From positions 1 to 64,000 of the forward strand of contig MU832532.1 of assembly GCA_029204225.1 (NCBI GenBank): a stretch of 64,000 nt of DNA, given 5' to 3'. The notes beneath the pieces were generated by a model that saw only the letters and a list, made by a program, of their open reading frames with translations, was not told where the DNA came from and searched no databases. Origin of the DNA: Diphasiastrum complanatum (taxonomy: Eukaryota; Streptophyta; Lycopodiopsida; Lycopodiales; Lycopodiaceae). Of this stretch, positions 23,864 to 34,740 are shown piece after piece (positions within the stretch are counted from its first letter, which is position 1; the number at the start of each line of letters is the position of its first letter). Made by a program: the position numbers and the translations under genes.

Positions 23864-25996
23864 ACTACCATTATTCCTATCATTGAAATAGGACAATCTT
23901 TGGTCCTTACAGTGGAATGATCGTGCTCAAAGCATGTGGACCCAAAGATTTCCAATACAAATGATGTTTCATCTTTTATGACAAACTATCACAAAAATAG
24001 TTATCCAATGAAAGTGCTTTATCAACAACAAATGAAGATTTGAAAGCATCAATTTTTATTGTCTTGTCATACAAGGTACTAAACATCATTGATCTTAAAG
24101 ATAAGCAACAAGTCACTCCATGTCTACTTATATTATCCAGAAAGTATTCAAAGATAGTAGACTCTCCAATGCTCACCACCCTTGCAAGATGCACACTTGA
24201 ATGGACAATTTGCATGCAATTTGATGACGCGGCCATTATCACTGAGGACTCCCTTGGAACTCTCATGCTTTGAGGCTGATCCTCAAGATCTTCCTCCTTT
24301 TGATGGTCCTCCTCAATGCAAGCAAGATCACACTTTGCCAAGATCTCCTCTTGAGTGATCTCCTCCTTTGCCAAGCTCATTCTTTCAAAACCAACACTAG
24401 CTTCCAACTTAAACAATCTTCCATGTTTAAATCCCTTTGCAATGCAAACATCATTCTTCAAGATGGAACAAACACCATGCTTAAAGTGGACATCCAAACC
24501 ACTTTCTAAGAGGTGTGAAAAATAGCCTAATTTGGCAAATCTAGCCATGTAGAACATTTTAAATATTGTGTATAATTGGGTTCCACACATGTAAGGCCAA
24601 GATGCCACGTGGAAACCCACTCCTAATGTAGGTTAGGTCAAGTCAAGAGAGTTGGTCATGTCTATTTAATGGTCATCCCTACTTTATAGGACCTACACCT
24701 AAGTTAAAGGTGAAAGTTTGACCAACTAGCTACCTACCAAGCATAACTCTAGGATCTAGGCTAGGGTTTCATTTTAGGGCAAGAAGTGAGTTAACTTCCT
24801 TATTACATGCTGGAAGTCCACCTAACTTCAAGAAGGAAGTCGAATTTGCTATGTATTCCAAGATCCAATAGTGAGAAGATAGAATATTTTTGGAGCTCAT
24901 TGGCAATCTCAAGCTAGTTCACTATGTACATTGAGTTTTTGTGATCCAAATAAAACCAAATAAATTTCTACTTGTTTCTCAGGTTGAAGGCCGTACTACA
25001 GCCTGTAGTACACATGTTTGGGCTCGGATTTCAATGTTGATCAATGCTTTTAATTGATGCGTGTTGTTTGTCAAATTGCCAATCTATCAACTTTTTGTGT
25101 CTAGTTTTTTGATACACTGTTAAGCAAGCATCCAATCACTCTTGTGGATCTTTTGTAGATCCGTTTATGGTCCTAAAGTATAGTACTTTCACATGGTATC
25201 GGAGCCAAGTACAAGAGCATAATCCATTGATCTAATGCAAATCCAATTTTAGCTAGTTTTGGTGCTAAAAACTAGTATGAGAAAGCAAGCTAGAATTTTG
25301 ATTTTAGAAGATAGAATATTTTTGGAGCTCATTGGCAATCTCAAGCTAGTTCACTATGTACATTGAGTTTTTGTGATCCAAATGAAATCAAATATAATTT
25401 TTACTTGTTTCTCAAGTTGACGGCCATACTATAGCCTGTAGTACACATGTGTGGTCTCGGATTTCAATGTTGATCAATGCTTTTGATTGTTAATGCTTGT
25501 TGTTTGTCAAATTGCCAATCTAGATCAATTTTTTTGTGTCTAGTTTTTTGACAGACTATTAAGCAAGCATCCAATCACTCTTGTGGATCTTTTATAGATC
25601 CATTTATGGTCCTAAAGTGAATTACTTTCACAGAGTAGACCAACACTAAGCATACTCTTGGTGATTGATGGTACATAAAGGACATTTTCTAGATCCATGC
25701 ATTTTGAGGATTCTAGACACAAAGAGATGGTGCCAACACCATCTATCCTACACTCTTCATCATTTGCAGTAAAGACAAACTTTTAGCATCATTGAAAGAG
25801 TGTAATATTGAGAAAAAGTCCTTTTCACAAGACATGTGGGAGCTAGCCCCACTGTCGATCCACCAATTGTCTCTTGAATTGCTATTGCTTGTTGGTGAGA
25901 ATGTAGATGCCATCAAGAATACATCTACTTCATCATCCTCCTCCTCCTTTGAAAGGTTTCCTTGTTTGTCCTCCTCCACTTGTGCTCTTAGCCTCT
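23864..25996 (-). pseudogene. Copia family 1 copy D1, fragment in two pieces
   Basis: The fragment consists of 25633-25996 and 23864-24513, minus strand, separated by an LTR block in the opposite orientation. The right piece includes the linker and protease WWIDSGASSHMSC, then a frameshift. The left piece continues with GFKHGRLFKLEAS and the family-specific region through SSNCMQIVHSS and FEYFLDNISRHGVTCCL. Gag and the 3' end are absent. It supports the family 1 architecture seen at 11.8-15.5 kb and 41.1-45.7 kb. Confidence 0.8.
24514..25632 (+). repeat. LTR, leader and partial LTR of copia family 1 inserted in D1
   Basis: A full-length LTR (24514-25193, starting TGTGAAAAATAG and ending TTTCACA) is followed by a primer site TGGTATCGGAGCC and about 100 bp of leader. 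A second, 5'-truncated LTR follows (about 25310-25632). The host copia reading resumes exactly after it. GAG lies on both sides (24510-24512 and 25633-25635), consistent with an eroded target duplication. The structure looks like an element that lost its coding region and the start of its 3' LTR. Confidence 0.75.
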
Positions 25997-26158
25997 TGTT
26001 GATAAAAATACAGCAAAATAATTCCATTTGATCCTAGAAATGATGAAGAAAGCACCTACTTAAGATCCAAACAAGATCTAGAAGCTAGATTACTAATCAA
26101 TGGCCTCAAAGTCATTTACAAGTGGTAATTGTGCAAACTAGCTTGTGTAAATTTAACA
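25997..26158 (-). repeat. Short 3' LTR of copia element E
   Basis: On the minus strand this 162-bp block starts TGTTAAATTTACAC and ends TTTTATCAACA. It is preceded by a purine tract (TGTGAGGAGGAG, plus positions 26159-26170) just downstream of the RNase H stop. TG...CA ends and the purine tract support an LTR. It is much shorter than the 680-920 bp LTRs elsewhere here. The 5' LTR is not visible. Confidence 0.65.
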
Positions 26159-26171
26159 CTCCTCCTCACAT

Positions 26172-28041
26172 CTAGTTTGAAGATAACATAGACCTGCTTA
26201 TCATCCCTAGGGCTGATCTTAACTTCACAAATGCAGCTCTTTGAAGTGGTTTAGTGAGGATATCGGCAATACATTCACTACTTGCCACATGCTCCAAAGA
26301 TATCTTCTTTGATTGCACCGTCTCTCTTACAAAATGATGAGAGATCTCAATATGTTTTGACCTTGCATGGAAGATTGGATTGGTTGCAAGGTGTTGGGAT
26401 GAAATGTTGTCATTGTAAAGAGTTGGAACAACATCTAAACTCATGACTTTCAGCCCCATAAGTAGCCTTTTGATCCATAATAGCTCCTTTGTTGTAGTGG
26501 TGAGAGCTTTATACTCGGCTTCGGTTGAAGAAAGTGAATTGGTTTCTTGTTTCTTTGACAACCAAGAAACTACTCCTCCACCAATGAATGTTGCATAGTC
26601 ACTTGTGGACTTCCTATCCCTTTTGTCACCTACAAAATCTGAGTCACTAAATACATGCAAATCAATGACATCTCCTCTATAGAGAATTCCATGATCTAGA
26701 GTACCCGAGATGTATCTTAAGATCCTTTTAGCATTTTTCCAATGTATCACTAATGGATCTTGCATATATTGACTTTGCCTACACACACTATAGCATAGAT
26801 CAGGCCTAGTTATGGTGATCCACATTAAGGAGCCTATAAGTTGTCTATAAAGAGTGATGTCCATAAAGGATGCTTCATCACTTTTATTGAGCACTTTTAC
26901 ATCTTTCTCCATTGGTGTTTCTACATGCTTGCAATCTTGCATCTTGAATCTTTTGAGCAAAATTTGAGCATACTTAGTTTGAAGATGAAATCTGAACCTC
27001 TAAGTACTTCTATGCCCAATATAAAGTAAAGTTGACCAAGATCTACCATCTTAAATTCTAGAGTTAGATTTTTCTTGGTTTTCTCAATACCATCAATGTT
27101 ATCACCACTAAGGATGATGTCATCTACGTGAATCAATAAAAGTACGATGCCATTTACATCATACATTATGTACAAAGTTGGATCATATTCACTTTGAGTG
27201 AATCCAATAGAAACTAAGAAATCATGAAGTCTTGAATTCCAAGATCTTGATGCTTGTTTCAAACCATATAAGCTCCTTTGAAGATGACATACTTTACCTT
27301 CCATCCCGAGCTTGATGAAGCCTTGGGGCTGCTCCATAAAGATGTCTTCTTCCAAATAGCCATTTAAGAATGCATTAGAAACATCCATTTGAAAGAGCAT
27401 CCAGACAAAATGTGAAGCAAGTGCAAGAAGTAACCTTATTAATATTGTGACCATCTTGGCCACGGGTGCAAAAGTTTCTTCAAAATCTATGCCCTTTGCT
27501 TGAGCATATCCTTTGGCAACTAACCTTGCCTTGTGTTTGCTTACACTTCCATCCATATTGAGTTTTAGCTTAAAATCCCATTTACATCCAATCACATTCT
27601 TAAGAGGTCTATCAACAAGGATCCATGTGCCATTCTCCATCAAAGCATTATATTCATCTATCATAGCTTGAAACCATTCCTTTGAACTCAATGCATCTTC
27701 TACACATGAAGGTTCTTCAAAACTTGAAATGAGTGCAAACGATGAAGATGGATTACCCTCGGCTTGCTTCCCCTTGTCTTGGTATGTGAGCCTTAATGGC
27801 TCCATTCTTACCATTGATGATGTTCTTGGAGTGATTGGTTCACTTGGCTCTAGCTCCTCCTCAAGATCTATGACATCTTTATCCTCAGCCACCTCCCTCT
27901 TGATAGGTGATTTGATTGAGCCATCAATAAGTTTTTGCATATTATCCTCATCAAAAATGATATCTCTAGAAACCATAAACTTGTTTGAAGATGGAATGTA
28001 TACCTTATATCCCTTGCTTGCTTTGCCATACCCGAGCATAC
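26172..28041 (-). pseudogene. Copia element E: integrase end, reverse transcriptase, RNase H
   Basis: This is the only copia RT/RNase H in the window. From 28041 leftwards it reads the integrase C-terminus (MLGYGKASKGYKVY, SRDIIFDE), the linker, and RT with WILVDRP, KARLVAKGYAQ, ETFAPVAKM, QMDVSNAFLNG, LYGLKQASRSW and LIHVDDIILSG. The usual Y/F before VDD is H. After a frameshift near 26950, RNase H follows with DSDFVGDKRDRKSTS, SSTEAEYKAL and HIEISHHFVRE, ending just before the purine tract. The element is cut at 28041 by the LTR of the next element. Such elements copy themselves through an RNA intermediate; this copy cannot encode a full polyprotein. Confidence 0.9.
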
Positions 28042-28864
28042 TGTTGATTTCACATGTGTGGATTGTCCACAACATGTACTTGTGATCTCCTAAGGTGTGT
28101 AGATGCACCAAGATCAAGACTAGATTGAGATTCAAGATCTACCTTTGATCCTATGGCAAAAACACACTACTACATGCATTCAATCACTTCCAACTCTCAC
28201 TCACACATGTGGGAAGTGTTCCAAAAGTGATCTAAGTAAAAACAAGCTGCTCTCCTTGGGTAGAGAGAGAAAATCATCAATAGCTCTTGGGTAGAGAGAG
28301 AAAGCTAGAAAATCACTTACACTCAAAATCCACTCAATCTCAAAATCAATTAGATCCAAATGAGGAGTACAATGATACTAGTAGATCCACGAGCTACCAC
28401 TATGCTTAACTATGATTGGACCACACTTTGCCACCTCTTAATCCTATTGGACCATTGATCCATGCACCTCTAAATTCTATTGGACCATTTTCAAGCAAAC
28501 CTCAAATTCTATTGGACCACTCATGGTTCCACCTCTAAATCCTATTTGACCTCTTAAACTTCATAAAAAAAAAGCATTACACTTGTCTACACTCTAATTG
28601 GCACAAGTTTGGCCTCCTACTCTATTTTGGCTCAATAGTGGCATTACAAGTGGAAATGGATAATTTGCCATCTATGCCAAATTTGACCCTATCAACATCC
28701 TACACCTAAATGCTTGACTATGAAATTCTATGAGACCCCTATATCAAACATTTTTATTTACTTTACAATTATCCACACGTGGGAACATCCTCCACACATG
28801 TGAGATTCACTTACAAACTTCTATCATAAAAAGTACCAAGCTAGATTTTTGCCAATTTCTCACA
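28042..28864 (-). repeat. 3' LTR of copia element D2
   Basis: On the minus strand it starts TGTGAGAAATTGGC and ends GTGAAATCAACA (823 bp), next to a purine tract ATGAGGAG at 28865-28872. Its last 206 bp match 32326-32531, the truncated 5' LTR, with about five substitutions and one indel. It abuts the integrase coding sequence of element E, so D2 inserted into E. Confidence 0.85.
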
Positions 28865-31800
28865 CTCCTCATCAAAAAAATAGCTTGGAAAGGTACTAGA
28901 TCACTTGAGAAGTTTGTAAATCTATTTGAGTGGATCCTTTGGTATGCATAATAAGTGAAGATCAGCCAAGGGATCCATCATAGCAGCACCCTCTTCATAT
29001 CCATGATAAGATCTCTTTGGTAGAGATCTCTTGCCAATGCCTTTGAAGAGTGCTCCACCAATATGCCACTATGATCATGGGCTTCCTCCATGCTTGATGA
29101 TGATATTTGCTTTGAAAGTTCAACTTGCATGATGGGTGCACCATAAATAGAGAAATATGAGGCTTCCAAGCCTCATAAGGATCATGGAGATCAAGATCAT
29201 AAGATGTGAAACAATGATGATTATCAAGATTATGCTTTCTAGCTTGACTAGTCCACATACAATGAACTATATCCATGATGGATCTAATCTTGATATCAAA
29301 GACTATCTTGATCTTTTTTAGGCTAGTTACTCTCTCAAGGATGTAAGTGTCCACTTTGGATGCTTCACTTAATCTCAAGAGGAGTTTACAATTTGCCTCA
29401 AAACATGTGAAAACATGATTCTCAAAAAAGTGAGTACCAAGCTCAATCTTGTTCTTACTAGAACCAAGAGCATACTTTTGACAATACAATATCTTGCTTT
29501 CAAAAAGTATTGGAAACACATATAAGTCAATAATGACAAGAAACATGTCCATACCATAAGCATCATACAAAACTAGTATAGCTTTTCTTGAACTTTGAGA
29601 TCCAAAAAATTCAATGAAGCAAGATAGCATTTCAAGCAAAGGAAGAGAAGCATATATGAATGTATTGTAGTAGATACAACATAAAAGATGCCCCTCTTTG
29701 CCATGTAAGGTGAGCCATAAAGACTCGGCCATGCATCTTGAAGATCTTCTTGAAATTATATGAAGAAGAAACTCCTCCTCACACATTGGCCCCATCATAA
29801 CTTGAATACCTTCAAAAAAGATAACTTGTGATGCTTCTTGAGAAGCCTTGATCTTGGCCACTTCCAAGATTGAATCTTCATGCAATGTGACATCTCTATT
29901 CACAATCACTTTTGAAATAGAGAGTGTAAATACACTAAAGGCCTCCTTGATGGATGAGTATCCAATCATGATCCATGAGCTTGGATCATCCTTCCTTCTT
30001 GTTTCCAAGGGAATACGTGCAAAGCAAGCACTACCAAGTTCACTAAGGTGATCAACCTTAGGCTTCATCTTGAATAAAACTTCATATGGTGCTATTCCTT
30101 CAAGAGCTCCAATACTCCTCAAAGCTTTGATCTTCAATGAGAATTTCCTCTCAACATATGTTTTGAATAATAAGGAATAATTATACACCATAATACTTGA
30201 AGAGAGAAGATATGTGCATCTTGTGTGATCATCCTCCTTTGAGATATTGGACATATAAGAAACATCAAGAGAGTTTGCACTCTCACTTGGATCCAATTTG
30301 TAGATGCCTTCAAATCTTGATCCATATGCAAGGATCTTACCATCCTTCTTGATCACACAATTGTCAATATTGAAATTGACATCAAAGCCACTATCAAGAA
30401 GTTGGCCAACACTTAAGATGTTCTTTGTAAGCTTTGGGACAAAAAGAACATTGTTGAGAAAGAGATCTTTGGAAGATGCAAGCTTCAAGGGAATAATCCC
30501 TACTCCTTCAATATTTCACTCATGCTTACTTGCAATGTATATGGTCTTCTTGACTCCATCATAAGGCATAATAGATGAAAAAGAGTGCTTGGAGCCACAC
30601 ATATGTGAAGATGCTCCACTATCAATATACCATGAGTCATCCTTGTTGAAGGTGGAAGAGGAGAAGCTTGATGCCATAAGAGAGCCTTCTCCATCACTTG
30701 CAATATAGTCTTCTTTCTCATTGGTGATGTTGGCTTGATTGAGTTGATTCTTCTTTTTGAGGCAATTGGTGGCATAATGGCCTTTCTTGCCACAATAAAA
30801 GCACTTGATCTTCTTTTTCTTGAGATTTGAAGTAGAAGCATGAGAGGTATCCTCCTCCTCTCCATCTTGGTCTTTAGCTTTTTCATTAGAGAAGTGATGG
30901 TGTTGCTTCTTACTCCTCTCTTTGTGCTTGGCAAATAGAACTTTGCCACCATCATCATGATTGAGTGATAGCTTGTCCATCCTCAAGAGTTTGTACTCTT
31001 GTCTTGATTCTTCAGAAATAAGCACACTTTGAAGGGCCTCCAAACTTGGTAGCTCCTCCTTAATGGCATAGGATTAGACAAGGTTGTCATATTCATCTCT
31101 CAAGCCATTGAGAATGACTTGGACTAGCTCACTTTGATTGATTGAGTCACCAATACATGCAAGCTCCCTATGAATATCCTTGACTCTCAAAACATAATTA
31201 GATACACTCTCATCACTCTTCTGACGACTTTGGAATATTTGATTTCTAAGAGTGAGGATCCTAGAGGTGTTCTTAGCCTCATAGATGGACTTGAGACAAT
31301 CCCAAGCTTCCTTGGATGTAGAACAGTCACGAATCTCCCTCAATATCTCATTAGGGACATTCATCTTAATGTAGTGGAGAGCCATCCTAGCTCTCTTCTT
31401 GTATTTTTGCACTTCTTGAAGGACTTGAGGCTCCTCCTCAATCCCAAGTAAAATGTCCATCACATCTTGGAGTATCAAGATGGACTCCATCCTCAACTTC
31501 CAGATTGAATAATTGGAAGTAGACAATCTCTCACTTGGTTGCAACAAGTATGAACTCATTGAATTCATGTAAAGTGGAGATAAATAAAAGTGATGAACAA
31601 AAAATTTTGCTTCTCTCTCACTATAGGATCCAATAATGGTGTGCTACCATCTCCTATGCAAGATCTTGCAACAAACTGTGAGATGATTCTCACTAGCTAT
31701 CTCAATCTCTCCAAAACTAGATCTAATTCACATCAAATGATGGAGTATGGGCAAATTTAGGATCAAACACTCTTATCACGTGTGAAATACACTAAGAAAC

Positions 31801-32325
31801 CAAATTTTACTCAAATACAATGATATTGCATGAAACAAAATGGCTAAGATCTCAAAACAGTGCCTAGATCACATATAGATGAGATTGGTAAGCATTCAAC
31901 TGTGATTTTGGATCAAACAAGCAATCTCTTGACCAAACCAAATGTGTCCACTCAGGTCTAGGTGACCTTCCTAACCCTCTTCAAAAGCTTTTAACTTTTG
32001 ATTGGCACAACTAAATGGAATGAAACTGATTGCATCATAAACTAGACAAAAATAGCTTCAAAACAAGCTATCTAGCAAGATTTTTGGATCAACCATGAAA
32101 GAGAACTCCCAAACTGAAATTGGATGTTCCTCACACTTGTCTGAGCACCTGATTCTGTACAGTACCAGGTCAGACCCAATCAATGCCCTATTGATCTCTT
32201 TTGATCCAAAATTGGACAAGATAGCTAGGGAAATGGATCTTGACAATTTCTAGCTCAAGATTGATGAATAGTTTTCAATCAAATGGATCAAAATGCATGG
32301 TAACCTTAGGTAGCCTCTGATACCA
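28865..32325 (-). mobile_element. Copia element D2 internal region, non-autonomous
   Basis: From right to left: primer site (32313-32325) and leader to about 31570. Gag covers 31074-31568 (SERLSTSNYSIWKLRMESIL, then KEAWDCLKSIYEAK). Next are the zinc knuckle CFYCGKKGHYATNC and protease WYIDSGASSHMC (30516-31043). The long ORF 28995-30488 keeps LFVPKLTKNILSVG, a small piece of integrase (KIKALRS jumping to APYEVLF), then about 295 residues of unknown sequence. Integrase catalytic residues, RT and RNase H are absent. With LTRs on both sides this is a deletion derivative that would need enzymes from another element. Confidence 0.85.
28995..30488 (-). pseudogene. Copia D2 ORF: protease end, integrase scrap, unknown C-terminal region
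   Basis: A 497-residue open frame. Residues 1-80 are the protease C-terminus and the pre-integrase start (YGSRFEGIYKL). Residues about 110-205 are discontinuous integrase pieces, including PYEVLF and a GYSSIKEAF region resembling the usual GYS-x-x-K-x-Y. From about residue 205 the sequence is not recognisable copia: a Cys/Leu/Phe-rich hydrophobic stretch (LLCCIYYNTF, LSCFIEFFG), then LRLSEASKVDTYI, then a basic region. A close relative lies at 3557-3811 and a distant one may lie in copia family 1. It may be captured host sequence or a highly diverged element domain. Confidence 0.6.
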
Positions 32326-32531
32326 TGTTGATTTCACACGTGTGGAATGTCCACAACATGTACTTGTGATCTCCTAAGGTGTGTAGATGCACCAAGATCA
32401 AGACTAGATTGAGATTCAAGATCTATCTTTGATCCTATGGCAAAAACACACTACTACATGCATTCAATCACTTCCAACTCTCACTCACACATGTGGAAGT
32501 GTTCCAAAAGTAATCTAAGCAAAAACAAGCT
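32326..32531 (-). repeat. Truncated 5' LTR of copia element D2
   Basis: This equals the first 206 plus-strand bases of the LTR at 28042-28864, up to ACAAGCT, and then breaks into gypsy sequence. The primer site adjoins it on the left. About 2.4 percent substitutions separate the two LTR copies, so D2 is not a recent insertion. Confidence 0.8.
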
Positions 32532-34740
32532 AAAACAAAAATGATCCTTTTTGGTGACTGCATTTAGCGCCTTCAGATTCACACAGATTTGCATTTTGCC
32601 ATTTTTCTTGGGTACTATACATATTGGCGATACCCATTCCATGTGCTCGATTTCATAAATGAAATCTTCATCTAACAGCTTCTGCAACTCCTACTTGATC
32701 AACTCTGTGTAGTTCGGGTTGCAGTGGTAGTAACGACTCACCTTGGGGACTGCTCCATCCACCAAGGGTATGGTGTGTTGGACTACAGTTGGTGGAATGC
32801 CCTTCAAATCACTATAACTCTAGGCAAAACAATCTTTATACTCTACCAACAAGAATCGTAGTCTCTTGAATTGTGTGGGCGTTAATTGTTCTCCCACGTG
32901 CACTATCTTTTCTTCTTCACCTGGCTCGACAAGGTTCATTGGCTATGTTTGCACAGGTCCCTTGAAGACTTGTTCCGCTGGTGTCTGACTTTGATCAGGT
33001 TCTCACTAGGCTTGTGTCATCATAATTACCACATTGTCCAAGGTATAATTCTTGAAAGTCTCAAGCATCTCGTGAACTAGAGCTCATCGAGATTCCTCTT
33101 TCACCATATTGATCTTAGCCCGACTGGTCATCTTTTGGTTTTTTGTCATCTGTGTAGAAGATGATGTATCTAAGTTCATCTTGATTGACTTCAAGGTATC
33201 CAACACCTTCTTTTTGCTCTTTTTTGTCATATTGGTGGATTCGTCCTTGTTGTCTTTCATCAGAATTGGTGTGACATTTGCCTCGTGGTTGCGAATATCA
33301 ACATCCACTCTAGTTATCGCCTCTTCGGGTACATCACTCCATCGGATCACCTGGTTGTAGCAATATTTCAACTGATTCTTCTTATTTCCAAGTGCCTTAG
33401 GTGGATCAATCCTTGAGACTTACCCCATAGAAGACTTTTGCGGCAGTTGAGCTGGTACTTTCTTGATTCCGTAACGATCTAGGTACATGTGGTGTAGGAC
33501 CTGGTCATCAATCAGCTTAATCTCCTTATTATAAGTTAGAGCATGTTGCCAAGGGACTAAATCATCGTCCATTGGGTTCTCAATAGGTTCCATTGACAGC
33601 CATGTACGTTTATCATATTCACCCCAAATGTGATTGGTGTGTCCATAGTGTAACATTTGCGTGAAGATGTGCTGGGTTCAGGATCTCATTCATGTTGACA
33701 TGCTCGGTAGTCAATAGTTGTAATGCATCTGTCCATCTCACGACATCCATCTCTGAATCACAGTGACCACCCTTGGCTGGCCTTGGGTGATCAATCGTGT
33801 GATCTGTCGTGGATGATTCATCGTCAGCTTGGGTGCAATAGGTTTCACTGCCCATGTGGCTGGATCAACCTTTATAGCCTACTCTCTATTCTCTAAGGTG
33901 AGTTTCCCCGTACCCCAGTTGTGTACTACTTGCGTAGTCCTCAACCATGGTCTTCCTAGTAACAAACGGTATGCAGTTGGAGATTCTGTTATATCCATGA
34001 CTACAAAAGTAATCACAAACTACATGCCTGCTATTTTTACAGGGATATCAGCAACTTCACCTTTTGGTTTCACACAGGATTGATCCTTGTGAATCTTGTT
34101 CGCCTCGTCGTCGCGCCGTCTGCTTTCGCTCGCTCATCTTCCGGCCCAGGGCTTCAAAAACTTGGAAGCGGAGCTTACTTTCGAAATTAAGGGGCCCCAG
34201 ATATTCTCTTATTTTTTCTACGAAGCCCATTTCTTGCCAGTCTTTCACCATGGTCACATAGCGTGACGACATGAAGGCCGCTCTGTAGTATAGTCTGGCC
34301 ATCATCTCATGGTCTTCTTCTGACTGGAGGGCTGTGTTTGGGTTGATCCTAATGGGATCCAAACCTCGATCCCAGAAACATTCTTGCTGCATCAGGAAGG
34401 CCATGGATCTGCAATACTCGGCACTTTTCTGCACGCGATGATCGACACTCGACTTGTATTTGTGCCCGAAGTCTAGCAACTGTAGCCTTAGATCATCCGG
34501 AGAGGTTCTCTTTGTAATTCCCGGAATGACTGGCCAGTTTACTAGCTCTACTTGAGGCTTTTCTACCGGCCATGGGCTTCTGCGTTTGAGCGACGTGTAA
34601 AAAAGATCCACTCGCTTCCATGTCGGTGCTCTCAAATATTCCTGGAGTCATCTGCTATCCTTCAGGACTTTGCTCCGCCATTCTGGCTGCAGTTGCAGTG
34701 CGACAACAATCTCGTTGTAATTGATCAATGTATCTTATTT
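32532..34740 (-). pseudogene. Ty3/gypsy element B: ORF1, protease and start of RT, decayed
   Basis: Right to left: an ORF of 192 residues (34057-34635) of unknown family with WDRGLDPIRINPN and ARLYYRAAFM. It overlaps a protease-like stretch (about 33830-34090) that reads VKPKGEVADIPVKI, a stop, then LLLGRPWLRTTQVVHNWG, typical of the C-terminal part of gypsy protease. A long acidic/basic linker at 33084-33855 follows. RT begins at 32540-32687 with EWVSPICIVPKKNGKMQICV. RT is cut at 32531 and the rest is missing. Several stops and frameshifts make it non-functional. No LTR was identified. Confidence 0.75.
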
